Made by a program: the position numbers and the translations under genes. From positions 2,390,277 through 2,454,276 of the forward strand of contig CATQHS010000001.1 in NCBI GenBank assembly GCA_958296055.1: a stretch of DNA of 64,000 nucleotides. Reading direction: 5' to 3'. Positions within the stretch are counted from its first letter, which is position 1. Each line of letters begins with the position of its first letter. The notes under the pieces were generated by a model. It worked only from the letters and a program-made list of their open reading frames with translations, was not told where the DNA came from and made no database searches. Shown here in pieces: positions 28,978 through 37,510 of this stretch. Origin of the DNA: an uncultured Acidimicrobiales bacterium. GTDB lineage: Bacteria; Actinomycetota; Acidimicrobiia; Acidimicrobiales; Aldehydirespiratoraceae.

Positions 28978-29889
28978 ATGCCGCCCCGGTTCGCCGACGC
29001 GGCCGCCGTCCGAGCCGGGCTGGCCGCCGTCGACTACCTCTGCGACGATCCCATCGCCGGGGTCGTGTATCTGGCCGACCGCCTGGAGAAGCCGGTGTTG
29101 GTGGAGGGCCCGGCCGGCACCGGCAAAACCCAGCTCGCCAAGAGCGTGGCCGAAGCCACCGGCAGCCGCCTGATCCGCCTCCAGTGCTATGAGGGGCTGG
29201 ACGAGGCCAAGGCCCTCTACGAGTGGAACTACAAGAAGCAGCTCCTGCGCATCCAGGCCGAGCGGGGGTCGGAGCGGTCCTGGGACGGCATCTCCGACGA
29301 CATCTTCTCCGACGAGTTCCTGCTGGCCCGGCCGCTGCTGGAGGCCATCCGGGCCACCGACCCGGTGGTGCTGCTCATCGACGAGGTGGACCGGGTGGAG
29401 GTGGAGACCGAGGCCTTGTTGCTGGAGCTGCTCAGCGACTATCAGGTGTCGATCCCCGAGCTGGGCACGCTGGAGGCCAACCAGGTGCCGCTGGTGTTCT
29501 TGACCTCCAACAGCACCCGGGAGCTGAGCGAGGCGCTCAAGCGCCGGTGCCTGTACCTGCACATCGACTACCCCGACGTGGAGCGCGAGAAGCAGATCGT
29601 GCTCACCAAGGTGCCCGGCATAGCCGAGAGCCTGGCCGACCAGGTGGCCAGAGTGGTGCGCTCCATCCGCCGGCTCGACCTGAAGAAGTCGCCGTCGGTG
29701 TCGGAAACCCTCGACTGGGCCCGGACCCTGGTGCTGCTGGGAGCCGACCGCATCGACGCCGAGCTGGCCGTCCAAACCGCCAACATCCTGCTGAAGTACC
29801 AGAGCGACATCGCCAAGGCGGCCAAGGAGCTGGCTGCCGCCGACGGGGTGTCGCCCGACCTGAGCCCGGCCGCCGCCGCGGCCGGGTGA
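28978..29889 (+). CDS. MoxR/CoxD-type AAA ATPase
   Basis: This 303-residue protein is a MoxR-family AAA+ ATPase with Walker A GPAGTGKT (44-51), Walker B LLIDEVD (132-138) and sensor 1 FLTSN near residue 175. MoxR ATPases act as chaperones with VWA-domain partners to insert cofactors or mature complexes. The partner here is the CoxE-like gene that follows. CoxD/CoxE pairs mature CO dehydrogenase in other bacteria, but no cox structural genes are in the window. It starts one base after proA. Confidence 0.92.
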   Translation: MPPRFADAAAVRAGLAAVDYLCDDPIAGVVYLADRLEKPVLVEGPAGTGKTQLAKSVAEATGSRLIRLQCYEGLDEAKALYEWNYKKQLLRIQAERGSERSWDGISDDIFSDEFLLARPLLEAIRATDPVVLLIDEVDRVEVETEALLLELLSDYQVSIPELGTLEANQVPLVFLTSNSTRELSEALKRRCLYLHIDYPDVEREKQIVLTKVPGIAESLADQVARVVRSIRRLDLKKSPSVSETLDWARTLVLLGADRIDAELAVQTANILLKYQSDIAKAAKELAAADGVSPDLSPAAAAAG

Positions 29890-29963
29890 CGCCCCGGCTG
29901 TGACCGCGGCGACCGCCGCTGGCGGGTGACGGCCCGGCTGTGACCGCGGCGACCGCCGCCGGC
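29884..29963. repeat. 40-bp tandem duplication of the moxR stop / coxE start junction
   Basis: Bases 29884-29923 and 29924-29963 are the same 40-bp unit with two mismatches. Each copy carries a TGA and a GTG followed by ACCGCGGCGACCGCCGC. The GTG of copy 1 (29900) reads only nine codons before a TGA, while that of copy 2 (29940) opens the long gene. Confidence 0.85.
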
Positions 29964-31406
29964 GCCCCGGCCGGGGCGGGCGACCGGCTGCTGGGGCTGC
30001 TCAACGGCTTCATCGCCGAGCTGCGGGCGGCCGGCATCCCGACCAGCCTCACTGAGAGCCTCGACGCCATGGAGGCGGTCAAACACGTCCCCATACAGGA
30101 CCGGGAGACCTTCAAGCACGCGCTGGCCGCCACCCTGGTGAAGAACCAGTCGCACTGGCGGGCCTTCGAGACGGTGTTCGAGGTGTACTTCTCCCTGAGG
30201 GGCCCCGAATACGCCCTCGACGCCGCCGACGGCCCCGGCGACCCCGACGACGAGGGCCTGCTCGACGGGCCGGGCGACGGCGCCGGCGCGGGCGACGCCC
30301 TGACCCCCGAGGACCTGGCCGAGATGCTGTACCGGGCCCTGATGTCCGGCGACGGGGCCATGATGCGGGCCGCGGCCCGCCAGTCGGTGCGCCGCTACGG
30401 GGGCATGGAGCCGGGCCGGCCGGTGGGCGGCACCTACTACCTGTACCGCACGCTGCGCAACCTGGACCTCGACGGGGTGCTGGAGCGCCTGCTGCGCCAG
30501 GCCCAGGACGCCTCCGGCTCGGCCTCGGCCCCCCTGGACCAGCGGCTGCGCCGCGACGAGTACGAGCACCGGATCGAGCGGCTCAAGAAGGAGATCGAGG
30601 CCGAGATCCGCCGCCGCTTGGTGGCCGACCGGGGGATCGAGGCCATGGCCCGCACGCTGCGCAAGCCCCTGCCCGAGGACGTGGACTTCATGCACGCCTC
30701 CCGGGAGGAGATGATCGACCTGCGCAAGGCCATCCACCCCCTCACCCGCAAGCTGGCGGTGCGCCTGGCCCGCAAGCGCCGCCACCGCCGCCGGGGGCCG
30801 CTGGACTTCCGCTCCACCGTGCGCCACTCGCTGTCCTACGGCGGGGTGCCGGCCGAGCCGAAGTTCCGCCATCCCCGGCCCCACAAGCCCGAGATCATGG
30901 TGGTGGCCGACGTCTCGGGCTCGGTGGCTGCCTTCGCCCGGTTTACCCTGCAGCTCGTCTACGCCATATCCAGCCAGTTCTCCAAGGTCCGGTCCTTCGC
31001 TTTCATCGACGGACTCGACGAGGTGACCCGTTTCTTCGAGGGGACCGATGACGTGGGCGAGGCCGTACACCGGGTCAACGCCGAGGCCGACGTGGTGTGG
31101 GTGGACGGCCACTCCGACTACGGCCACGCCCTGGGGGTGTTCTGGGGCCGCTACGGTGCCGACGTCGGCCCCCGGACCACAGTGATGATCCTGGGCGACG
31201 CCCGCAACAACTACCACGCGGCCGAGAGCTGGATCGTCAAGGCCATCTCAGACAAGGCCCGCCAGGTGTACTGGCTCAACCCCGAGCCTCGCAGCTACTG
31301 GGACACCGGCGACTCGATCGTGAGCCAGTACGCCGGGTTCTGCGACGGCGTGTTCGAGGTCCGCAACCTGCGCCAGCTCTCCGCCTTCGTCGACCACCTG
31401 GCCTGA
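29940..31406 (+). CDS. CoxE-like VWA-domain protein
   Basis: This 488-residue protein has a C-terminal VWA domain with the MIDAS motif DVSGS (Asp324) and a later VILGDARNNYH segment. The N-terminal 300 residues are charged and helical, with runs of Arg near residue 280. It is a CoxE/YehP-like partner of MoxR ATPases and should act with the gene upstream in metal-dependent maturation of an oxidoreductase. The start is the GTG of the second copy of the duplicated junction; the GTG of copy 1 is a dead end. The client protein is unknown. Confidence 0.88.
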   Translation: MTAATAAGAPAGAGDRLLGLLNGFIAELRAAGIPTSLTESLDAMEAVKHVPIQDRETFKHALAATLVKNQSHWRAFETVFEVYFSLRGPEYALDAADGPGDPDDEGLLDGPGDGAGAGDALTPEDLAEMLYRALMSGDGAMMRAAARQSVRRYGGMEPGRPVGGTYYLYRTLRNLDLDGVLERLLRQAQDASGSASAPLDQRLRRDEYEHRIERLKKEIEAEIRRRLVADRGIEAMARTLRKPLPEDVDFMHASREEMIDLRKAIHPLTRKLAVRLARKRRHRRRGPLDFRSTVRHSLSYGGVPAEPKFRHPRPHKPEIMVVADVSGSVAAFARFTLQLVYAISSQFSKVRSFAFIDGLDEVTRFFEGTDDVGEAVHRVNAEADVVWVDGHSDYGHALGVFWGRYGADVGPRTTVMILGDARNNYHAAESWIVKAISDKARQVYWLNPEPRSYWDTGDSIVSQYAGFCDGVFEVRNLRQLSAFVDHLA

Positions 31407-31469
31407 CCGGCCCGCAGACCTCAGACCTAAGACCGGCCGGGGAGCCCGCTCCGGCCGCCTCAGGCGGGA

Positions 31470-32819
31470 TCAGCGGCGGGACTGGAGCAGCTCGGCCACC
31501 TGGAAGGCCAGGTCGACGGACTGGCGGCCGTTGAGGCGGGGATCGCACATGGTCTCGTAGGCCTGGTCCAGGTCGTCGTCGCCGATCTGGTCGGACCCGC
31601 CCAGGCACTCGGTGACGGCGTCGCCGGTCAGCTCGACGTGAACACCCCCAGGCCAGGTCCCGGCCTGCTCGTGGGCGGCGAAGAAGCCGGTGATCTCGGT
31701 GACCACGTCGTCGAAGTGGCGGGTCTTGCGCCCGGTGGCCGACGTGTAGGTGTTGCCGTGCATCGGGTCGCACACCCAGGCCACGGCGTGGCCCTCGTCG
31801 CGCACCGCGGCCAGCAGCGGCGGCAGCAGGTCGCCCACCCGGCTGGCCCCCAGCCGGGTTATGAGGGTGAGCCGGCCCGGCGTCCGGTCGGGGTTGAGGG
31901 CCTCGCAGATCCCGAGCACCTCATCGACGCCGGCGGTGGGGCCGATCTTGCACCCCAGCGGGTTGAGCACCCCCCGGAGGAACTCCACGTGGGCGCCGTC
32001 GAGCTGGCGGGTCCGCTCGCCGACCCACAGCATGTGGGCCGAGCAGTCGTACCACTGGCCGGTGAGGGAGTCCTGGCGGGTCAGGGCCTCCTCGTAGTCG
32101 AGCACCAGCGCCTCATGGCTGGTGTACAGCTCCACCTCTTGGATCTGGGGCGCCACCGCGCCGGTGATGCCGCAGGCGGTCATGAACCGCAGGGCCCGGT
32201 CGATCTCGTCGGCCATGGCGCTGTAGCGCTGCCCGGCCGGGCTGGAGGCCACGAACTCCCGGTTCCAGTTCGACACCCGAGCCAGGTCGGCGTACCCGCC
32301 CCGGGTGAAGGCCCGCAGCAGGTTCAGGGTGGACGCGGCCCGGTGGTAGGCGGTCAGCAGGCGGTTGGGGTCGTGGGCCCGCTCGGCGTCGGTGAAGCCG
32401 ATGTCGTTGACCATGTGGCCCAAAAACGACGGGAGCTCGGTGTCGCCGACGGTCTCGGTGGGGCTGGAGCGGGGCTTGGCGAACTGCCCCGCGATCCGGC
32501 CCACCTTCACCACCGGCATGCCGCCCGAGTAGGTCAGCACTATGGCCATCTGCAGGATCACCCGCAGCCGGTCGCGGATGGAGTCGGCCGAGGAGTCGAA
32601 GGACTCGGCGCAGTCGCCGGCCTGCAGCAGAAAGGCCTCCCCGGCCGCGACCCGGCCCAGGTGCTCGGTCAGGGACCGGGCCTCGCCCGCGAACACCAGG
32701 GGCGGCAGGTCGCGCAGGGACTTCACCGCCCGGTCGCGTTCGGCCGGGTCGGGCCAGGCCGGCTGGTGGAGGGCCGGCCTGGCCCGCCAGGACTCCGGCG
32801 ACCAGTACGAGGCGGTCAC
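31470..32819 (-). CDS. aroG: Class II 3-deoxy-7-phosphoheptulonate (DAHP) synthase
   Basis: This 449-residue protein is a class II DAHP synthase, the first step of aromatic amino acid synthesis from phosphoenolpyruvate and erythrose 4-phosphate. Family segments include AFLLQAGDCAESF near residue 65, RIAGQFAKPRS near 108, LWVGERTR and GCKIGPTAG near 285, and VCDPMHGNTY near 345 with metal-binding residues. The length is right for the plant/actinobacterial class. The GTG at 32819 is the first start. It lies 10 bases after the sigma factor gene on the same strand, so the two may share a transcript. Confidence 0.96.
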   Translation of the reverse strand: MTASYWSPESWRARPALHQPAWPDPAERDRAVKSLRDLPPLVFAGEARSLTEHLGRVAAGEAFLLQAGDCAESFDSSADSIRDRLRVILQMAIVLTYSGGMPVVKVGRIAGQFAKPRSSPTETVGDTELPSFLGHMVNDIGFTDAERAHDPNRLLTAYHRAASTLNLLRAFTRGGYADLARVSNWNREFVASSPAGQRYSAMADEIDRALRFMTACGITGAVAPQIQEVELYTSHEALVLDYEEALTRQDSLTGQWYDCSAHMLWVGERTRQLDGAHVEFLRGVLNPLGCKIGPTAGVDEVLGICEALNPDRTPGRLTLITRLGASRVGDLLPPLLAAVRDEGHAVAWVCDPMHGNTYTSATGRKTRHFDDVVTEITGFFAAHEQAGTWPGGVHVELTGDAVTECLGGSDQIGDDDLDQAYETMCDPRLNGRQSVDLAFQVAELLQSRR

Positions 32820-32829
32820 GGCTTCGGCC

Positions 32830-33675
32830 TCAGGCCGCGTCGACGGTCTCGGCCAGGCTCAGGGTCTCGGCGTGGTCGCGGACGCTGCTGATGGCCCGCT
32901 TCACCAGCCGCCGGGCCGCCTCGGCGGTGACGCCGAGTTCTTCGCCGACCTCGCGGTACGAGCGCTTGCGCCCGTCGATCAGGCCGAAGCGCTGCTCGAC
33001 CGCGTACTTGGCCCGGGGCTCGAGGATGTCGAGAAGGCCGGTGACCATCTCCTCCTCGGCCTTGGCCATGACCTCGACCTCAGGGCCGGGACCGGCGTCG
33101 GGCAGCAGGTCGATGAGCTCGTTGGAGTCGTCGTCGCCGATGGTGCGGTCCAGCGAGGTCGGGGTGGTGAGCCGGTGCAGGCGGGCGTGCTCGTCGTCGA
33201 GTTCGTCGCCGTCGCCCGACACCTGGCGCAGGGCGGCCCTCAGGCTGGCCGAGCGGTCCCCGGGCAGGCGCACCAGGCTGGCCTTCTGGTCGAGGGCCCG
33301 GCCGATGGCCTGACGGATCCAGAAGGTGGCGTAGGTGGAGAACTTGAAGCCCTTGCGCCAGTCGAACTTGTCGACGGCGTGCTCGAGCCCGAGGTTGCCC
33401 TCCTGGATAAGGTCCAGCAGCTCCATCCCGGGCGGCAGGGGGTAGCGGCGGGCCACGCTCACCACCAGGCGGAGGTTGGCCCGGATGAACCGGTCCTTGG
33501 CCGCCTCGGCGTTGCGGATGGCCTTGTTGATGTCGCGGCCTCTCTCGCCCTGCTCCTTGCGCTGCCGGGCTTCTACGCCGCGCTCGATGGTCTGCGACAG
33601 CTCGCGCTCCTCTTGGGCGTTGAGCAGCGCCACCGCGCCGATTTCGTTCAGGTATTGTCCGACTGAGTCGCTCAT
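32830..33675 (-). CDS. Sigma-70 family sigma factor, group 2-like
   Basis: This 281-residue protein has region 1.2 (DSVGQYLNEIGAVALLN), region 2 (RFIRANLRLVVSVARRY, LLDLIQEGNLGLEHAVDKFD, KFSTYATFWIRQAIGRA), region 3 and region 4 (SYREVGEELGVTAEAARRLVKRAISSVR). It lacks the long region 1.1 of the housekeeping factor, so it is a SigB/HrdB-like secondary sigma factor. The ATG at 33675 is used because region 1.2 starts there; a longer frame to 33825 has no support. Control by stress is likely but not visible. Confidence 0.93.
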   Translation of the reverse strand: MSDSVGQYLNEIGAVALLNAQEERELSQTIERGVEARQRKEQGERGRDINKAIRNAEAAKDRFIRANLRLVVSVARRYPLPPGMELLDLIQEGNLGLEHAVDKFDWRKGFKFSTYATFWIRQAIGRALDQKASLVRLPGDRSASLRAALRQVSGDGDELDDEHARLHRLTTPTSLDRTIGDDDSNELIDLLPDAGPGPEVEVMAKAEEEMVTGLLDILEPRAKYAVEQRFGLIDGRKRSYREVGEELGVTAEAARRLVKRAISSVRDHAETLSLAETVDAA

Positions 33676-33907
33676 GGTTTCTCGCTCTCGGGAAAAGCCG
33701 TCGGCGCGGCTCTCCCGTTCTTTTGGATTGCTTGGGGGATTCGGGGTACCGGGTGCACGCTTTCCCCAGGGCGTGCCACTCCAGCCCGCTGTGTCCATTA
33801 AACACCATTTCGCTCGGCTTGTCATCCGATTTCTTCGGGTTTCTTCAGATTTCTCAAAAAACGGCGGCCTGCTCTCGGTTTCGGCCGCCCGGACTTACAA
33901 TCCGGCG
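33676..33907. promoter_or_regulatory. Divergent intergenic region between the sigma factor and nadD
   Basis: This 232-base region has a clear AT-rich drop (TTTCTTCGGGTTTCTTCAGATTTCTC near 33830-33855) amid high G+C flanks. It should hold promoters for both the sigma factor and nadD. No exact -35/-10 pair is assigned. Confidence 0.35.
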
Positions 33908-34510
33908 GTGCCCGATGAAGCCGCCGCGCGCCTGGGGGTTCTCGGCGGCACGTTCGATCCGCCGCACCTGGGGCATTTGGCCGCGGCCCTCGAAGTGCGG
34001 GCCAAGCTGGGGCTGGACGAGGTGCTGATGGTGGTGGCCAACGACCCGTGGCAGAAGTCGCCGCTGCGCCCCGTCACCCCGGCTGAGCTGCGACTGGCCA
34101 TGGTGGAGGCGGCCGTGGCGGGCTGCCGCGGGCTGACGGCCAGCAGCATCGAGATCGACCGGGGAGGCGAGAGCCTCACCGCCGATACTCTGGCCCGGCT
34201 GCGCGCCGACCGCCCGGGCGTCGAGTTGTTCCTGGTGGTCGGCTCGGACGCGGCCGAGGGGCTCGATGGCTGGAAGCGATGCGAAGAGGTGAGGGCCCTG
34301 GCCACCACCGTGGTCGTTGACCGGGGAGGGCGCGAAGGGGGCCGGCCGCCCGGCGACTGGCCCGCGGTGGTGGTGGAGGCGCCGAGGCTGGAGATCTCGT
34401 CGCGGGACCTGCGGGCCCGGTTCGCCGAGGGCCGCCCGGTGGCCGCCCTGGTTCCGCCCGGGGTGATCGAGGTGGTCTCCGCCCACGGGCTGTACCGGAG
34501 CAGCCCGTGA
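33908..34510 (+). CDS. nadD: Nicotinate mononucleotide adenylyltransferase (NadD)
   Basis: This 200-residue protein matches NadD, which adenylylates nicotinate mononucleotide in NAD synthesis. The nucleotidyltransferase signature GGTFDPPHLGHL starts at residue 13 and the C-terminal ISSRDLRAR is the usual second motif. The GTG at 33908 gives the normal NadD length; a longer frame begins in the intergenic region. The next gene's GTG overlaps the stop by 4 bases, beginning the nadD - LytR_C - rsfS operon typical of actinobacteria. Confidence 0.95.
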   Translation: MPDEAAARLGVLGGTFDPPHLGHLAAALEVRAKLGLDEVLMVVANDPWQKSPLRPVTPAELRLAMVEAAVAGCRGLTASSIEIDRGGESLTADTLARLRADRPGVELFLVVGSDAAEGLDGWKRCEEVRALATTVVVDRGGREGGRPPGDWPAVVVEAPRLEISSRDLRARFAEGRPVAALVPPGVIEVVSAHGLYRSSP

Positions 34511-35799
34511 CCGAAGCGGAGCGGCCGCGGGCCCGACGCCGGGCCCGGCGGCGCCCCGCCCCTCGGGCCCACCCTTTCTGGAGGTTCGGGTTTCCCGTGA
34601 TCGTGGTGGCGGCCGGGGTGGCGGTGCTGCTGTTGAGCCAGGGCGGGGCCCGCACCGTGCTCGACAGCACCGCCGGCGAGGTGGTGGACGTGGTTCAGCG
34701 GCCCGACGAGCCCGGATACGAGGTGTTCGTGCAGCCGACCCCGACGCTGCTGGTGGCCCACACCCACGACGGCGTCCTCACCGGCGTCACCTTCATGGCC
34801 CAGACCGACTTCGAGAGGGGCGGGGCCGCCATCCTCCTGCCGGCCGATCTCATCGTCTTCTACGACGAGGGGGCCGATCGCGGCGGCGAGGCCGCGGGCC
34901 GAGGGGCGAGCGGGGGCGACGAAGCCGGCGCCGCCGAAGCCGGCGGCGATCCCCCGGGCCAGCTCCTATCGCTGGCCTGGGCCGAGGGGGGGCTGGCTCG
35001 GGTGGAGTTCTTGGCTGAGAACCTGTTCGGCTTCGGCTTCGGCGAGGTGATCGAGCTCACCACCGACCAACTGACCACCGTCATCGGGCCGGTTGCGCCC
35101 CTTCCCTACCTGCTGGCCGACGATCTCGCCGTCCGCACCGGGATCGGCGTCACCACTTGGCTGCCCGCGGGCCGGCTGGAACTCGACGCCGCCACTGCCG
35201 CCCGGGTCTACGGGTTCCGCAACCCCGACGAGGCCGACGTCAACCGGGTGGAGCGCCAGCGGGCTATGTGGACGGCGTGGCTGGCCTCCATCGCCCGGGC
35301 CGACGACCCCGGCGCGGTGGTGCTGCCGTTCCGGGACGGGGTGTGGCCGTTCCTGGGGTCGCTGGGGCTCGGATCCGGGGTGGTGGAGACGGCGCCGGTG
35401 CAGCCAGTCGTGCTCGACCCGGGCCAGGCGCCGCTGTATGTCCTCGACGACGAGGGCTCGGCGTGGATGGCGGCCAAGGCCCTCGAGCTGGTACCGTGGC
35501 CCATCCCGGCGAAATCATTCGTGCGTCCGACGGTAAGGCTCCTCGACGGCATCGGGGATCCGTCCGTCCGAGACGATCTGGTGGGCGACATCGTCGCCGC
35601 CGGGGGGGCGGTGACGGTGGTCGGCAATGCCGGGGAGTTCGGGGTGGCCCGCACCGTGGTGGCCTACCACCGGGCTGAGATGGATTCGGCCGCGGCCGAC
35701 CTCGCCGGCCTGCTCGGCGTGGAGCCGGTGCTGCTGGACAACCCCGACCCGCCCACCGACGTCACCATCACCATTGGCCTCGACCAGGTGGTGTCGTGA
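34507..35799 (+). CDS. Membrane-anchored LytR_C-domain protein
   Basis: This 430-residue protein has an Arg-rich N-terminus and one membrane segment near residues 28-46, then a large external part. The C-terminal segment (about 340-430) has the LytR_C look: VRLLDGIGDPSVRDDLVGD, AGGAVTVVGNAGEFG and VTITIGLDQVV. The central part resembles a degenerate LytR-CpsA-Psr domain, but I cannot confirm it. It is located between nadD and rsfS with a 4-base overlap at both ends, a known actinobacterial arrangement. A role in the cell envelope is inferred. Confidence 0.78.
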   Translation: MTEAERPRARRRARRRPAPRAHPFWRFGFPVIVVAAGVAVLLLSQGGARTVLDSTAGEVVDVVQRPDEPGYEVFVQPTPTLLVAHTHDGVLTGVTFMAQTDFERGGAAILLPADLIVFYDEGADRGGEAAGRGASGGDEAGAAEAGGDPPGQLLSLAWAEGGLARVEFLAENLFGFGFGEVIELTTDQLTTVIGPVAPLPYLLADDLAVRTGIGVTTWLPAGRLELDAATAARVYGFRNPDEADVNRVERQRAMWTAWLASIARADDPGAVVLPFRDGVWPFLGSLGLGSGVVETAPVQPVVLDPGQAPLYVLDDEGSAWMAAKALELVPWPIPAKSFVRPTVRLLDGIGDPSVRDDLVGDIVAAGGAVTVVGNAGEFGVARTVVAYHRAEMDSAAADLAGLLGVEPVLLDNPDPPTDVTITIGLDQVVS

Positions 35800-36203
35800 C
35801 GCCGGAGACCGCCTCGGCCGGGTCGGCGGACTCGGCTGAATCCATGAGGTGGGCGCTGGCGGCGGCGGCCGCGGCCGACGACAAGAAGGGGATCGACACC
35901 CTGGTCATCGACGTGGGCGCCGTGATCTCGGTGACCGACGCGTTCGTGATCACCCACGGCGCCAACCCGCGTCAGGTGCGAGCCGTGGTGGAGGGAGTGG
36001 AAGCCGGGGTGAAGGCCGCGGGCGGCCCGGCGCTGGTGCGCACCGAGGGCGCCGACGGCCGCCAGTGGGTGCTGCTCGACTACGGCTGCTTCGTGGTCCA
36101 CGTCTTCGACGCCGAGACCCGCCGCTTCTACCAGCTCGAACGGCTCTGGGCCGACTGCCCGGTCGTCGACCGGCAGGCCGGGGCCGTCCTCACCCGGACC
36201 TGA
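35796..36203 (+). CDS. rsfS: Ribosome silencing factor RsfS
   Basis: This 135-residue protein belongs to the RsfS/DUF143 family, which binds ribosomal protein L14 and keeps subunits apart under low nutrients. Family segments are DDKKGIDTLVIDVGAVISVTD near residue 30, HGANPRQVRAV near 55 and WVLLDYGCFVVHVFDAETRRFYQLERLW near 90. The GTG start overlaps the upstream stop. Length is normal. Confidence 0.96.
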   Translation: MTPETASAGSADSAESMRWALAAAAAADDKKGIDTLVIDVGAVISVTDAFVITHGANPRQVRAVVEGVEAGVKAAGGPALVRTEGADGRQWVLLDYGCFVVHVFDAETRRFYQLERLWADCPVVDRQAGAVLTRT

Positions 36204-36262
36204 CCGACTCGCCCGCCCGGTTCGGTGGCGGGCTGGCACCACGGCTCGCATGGTCAGGTCTC

Positions 36263-37165
36263 ATGAGGCCCCTCGCGGTGGTCGTGGCCTTGGCACTGGC
36301 CGTCGTCGGCGTCGGTTGCTCGGGCGACGACAGTGAGCTGACCACGACGGCCGGGGCCCGGCCGGCGGTCACGGAACCCCAGGCGGAGACGGCCGGGGAG
36401 ACTTCGACGTCCGATACGGCGCCGCCTGCGACTGAACCTTCGGATGCGGCGGCGCCGCCCACCACAGAGTCAGAAGAACCGCCGTCTACGACGGAGCCCA
36501 CCCCCACGACGGAGCCCTCGCCCGACCCTGAGCCGGGGGAGGAGTCGCCGGACCCGCCCGACCCTGAGCCGGGGGAGGAGTCGCCGGACCCGGCGGTGCC
36601 GGAGGAGCCCACCTCCACGACGAAGCCTTCGCCCGACCCTGAGCCGGGGGAGGAGTCGCCGGACCCGCCCGAGCCCACCCCTACGACGGAGCCTTCGCCC
36701 GACCCTGAGCCGGGGGAGGAGTCGCCAGACCCGACGGAGCCGGGAAGAGAACCGCCGCCGCCCACAACGGAGCCCGACCCCGAGCCGGAGTCGAAGGGCG
36801 AGCCGGAGTCCAAAGGTACGGAGGAGGAGCCTAAGACGGAGCCGGAGTCGAAGTCCGGCACGGGGACGGGGTCCAAGGGTGAGCCGGAGTCGAAGTCCGG
36901 CACCGAGGGCGAGTCGAAGGGTGGTGCCGAGGGGGAGTCGAAGGACGGTACGGAGGTGCCGGGGTCCAAGGGTGGTACCGAGGGGGAGTCCGGCAACGAG
37001 GGGGAGTCCAGGACTGAGCCTCCGACGACGACCGAGCCGAAGACGGAACCACCTAAGGAGACGGAGCCGGACCCGGACCCGACGACCGAGCCGCCTACCG
37101 CACCCCCAACGACCGAGCCGCAGACGGAACCGCCGCCAGCGGAAAAGGAGCCGAAGAAGGAGTGA
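36263..37165 (+). CDS. Lipoprotein with long Pro/Glu/Asp/Ser-rich repeat region
   Basis: This 300-residue protein has a signal with lipobox VGVGC (Cys19), after which almost the whole mature part is low-complexity. Residues 86-158 contain four copies of a DPEPGEESPDP-type unit separated by Thr/Pro spacers; the rest has ESK and TEPPTTTEP runs. No globular domain is visible, so it looks like an acidic, disordered surface protein. It is the last gene before the tRNA-Ala. I do not recognise a family. The repeated DNA makes the length liable to slippage. Confidence 0.72.
   Translation: MRPLAVVVALALAVVGVGCSGDDSELTTTAGARPAVTEPQAETAGETSTSDTAPPATEPSDAAAPPTTESEEPPSTTEPTPTTEPSPDPEPGEESPDPPDPEPGEESPDPAVPEEPTSTTKPSPDPEPGEESPDPPEPTPTTEPSPDPEPGEESPDPTEPGREPPPPTTEPDPEPESKGEPESKGTEEEPKTEPESKSGTGTGSKGEPESKSGTEGESKGGAEGESKDGTEVPGSKGGTEGESGNEGESRTEPPTTTEPKTEPPKETEPDPDPTTEPPTAPPTTEPQTEPPPAEKEPKKE
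36518..36737. repeat. Coding repeats in the lipoprotein gene
   Basis: Four imperfect copies of CCTGAGCCGGGGGAGGAG plus flanking bases occur with varying spacers. They keep the frame and encode the acidic DPEPGEESPDP units. Confidence 0.75.
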
Positions 37166-37183
37166 GCGCCAGCCGACTCTTCT

Positions 37184-37258
37184 GTGGAGCTAAGGGGAAT
37201 TGAACCCCTGACCTCTTCCATGCCATGGAAGCGCTCTACCAACTGAGCTATAGCCCCG
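37184..37258. repeat. Copy 1 of a 75-bp identical direct repeat (tRNA-Ala)
   Basis: The 75 bases are identical to 38832-38906, including the whole tRNA-Ala gene. The two copies bracket the AT-rich two-gene cassette as an attachment-like pair. Confidence 0.85.
37185..37257 (-). tRNA. tRNA-Ala (GGC), copy 1
   Basis: The 73-base minus-strand sequence folds as a tRNA with anticodon GGC in loop ATGGCAT. The acceptor stem is GGGGCTA/TAGCTCC with one G-T pair. The 3' CCA is not encoded. It is identical to the copy at 38833-38905. A -10-like TAGACT lies at 37273-37268. Confidence 0.95.
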
Positions 37259-37300
37259 CGGCCAGCGAGTCTAGCGGCTCGTGCCGCCACTTGGGCCGCC

Positions 37301-37329
37301 TTGACTTTTTTGGACGACTGGGGTAACCT
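37301..37329 (+). promoter_or_regulatory. Sigma70-type promoter of the AT-rich cassette
   Basis: TTGACT at 37301-37306 and TAACCT at 37324-37329 are separated by 17 bases. It points toward the two cassette genes, leaving about 175 bases of leader. It lies next to tRNA-Ala copy 1 on the opposite strand. Confidence 0.6.
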
Positions 37330-37510
37330 GAAATTCCAGGAGATTTACTGTCGTGATATTAACAAACGAGCAGATTTTGTGGAAGCTGGCCGTGGGGGGG
37401 GAAGGGGCATGTCAGTCGTTCATTCTAGTAGTAGCGTGTTCGGGCACGAATGTTCTGTAATCTAGAAATGGGGAGAAGCTGGTGAGCACATTGAATGTTA
37501 GCAGTTTCGT

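Noticed and set aside
31407..31469. Possible terminator between coxE-like and DAHP synthase genes
   Set aside because: Only a short CCGCCT/AGGCGG hairpin without T tract is seen; too weak to call.
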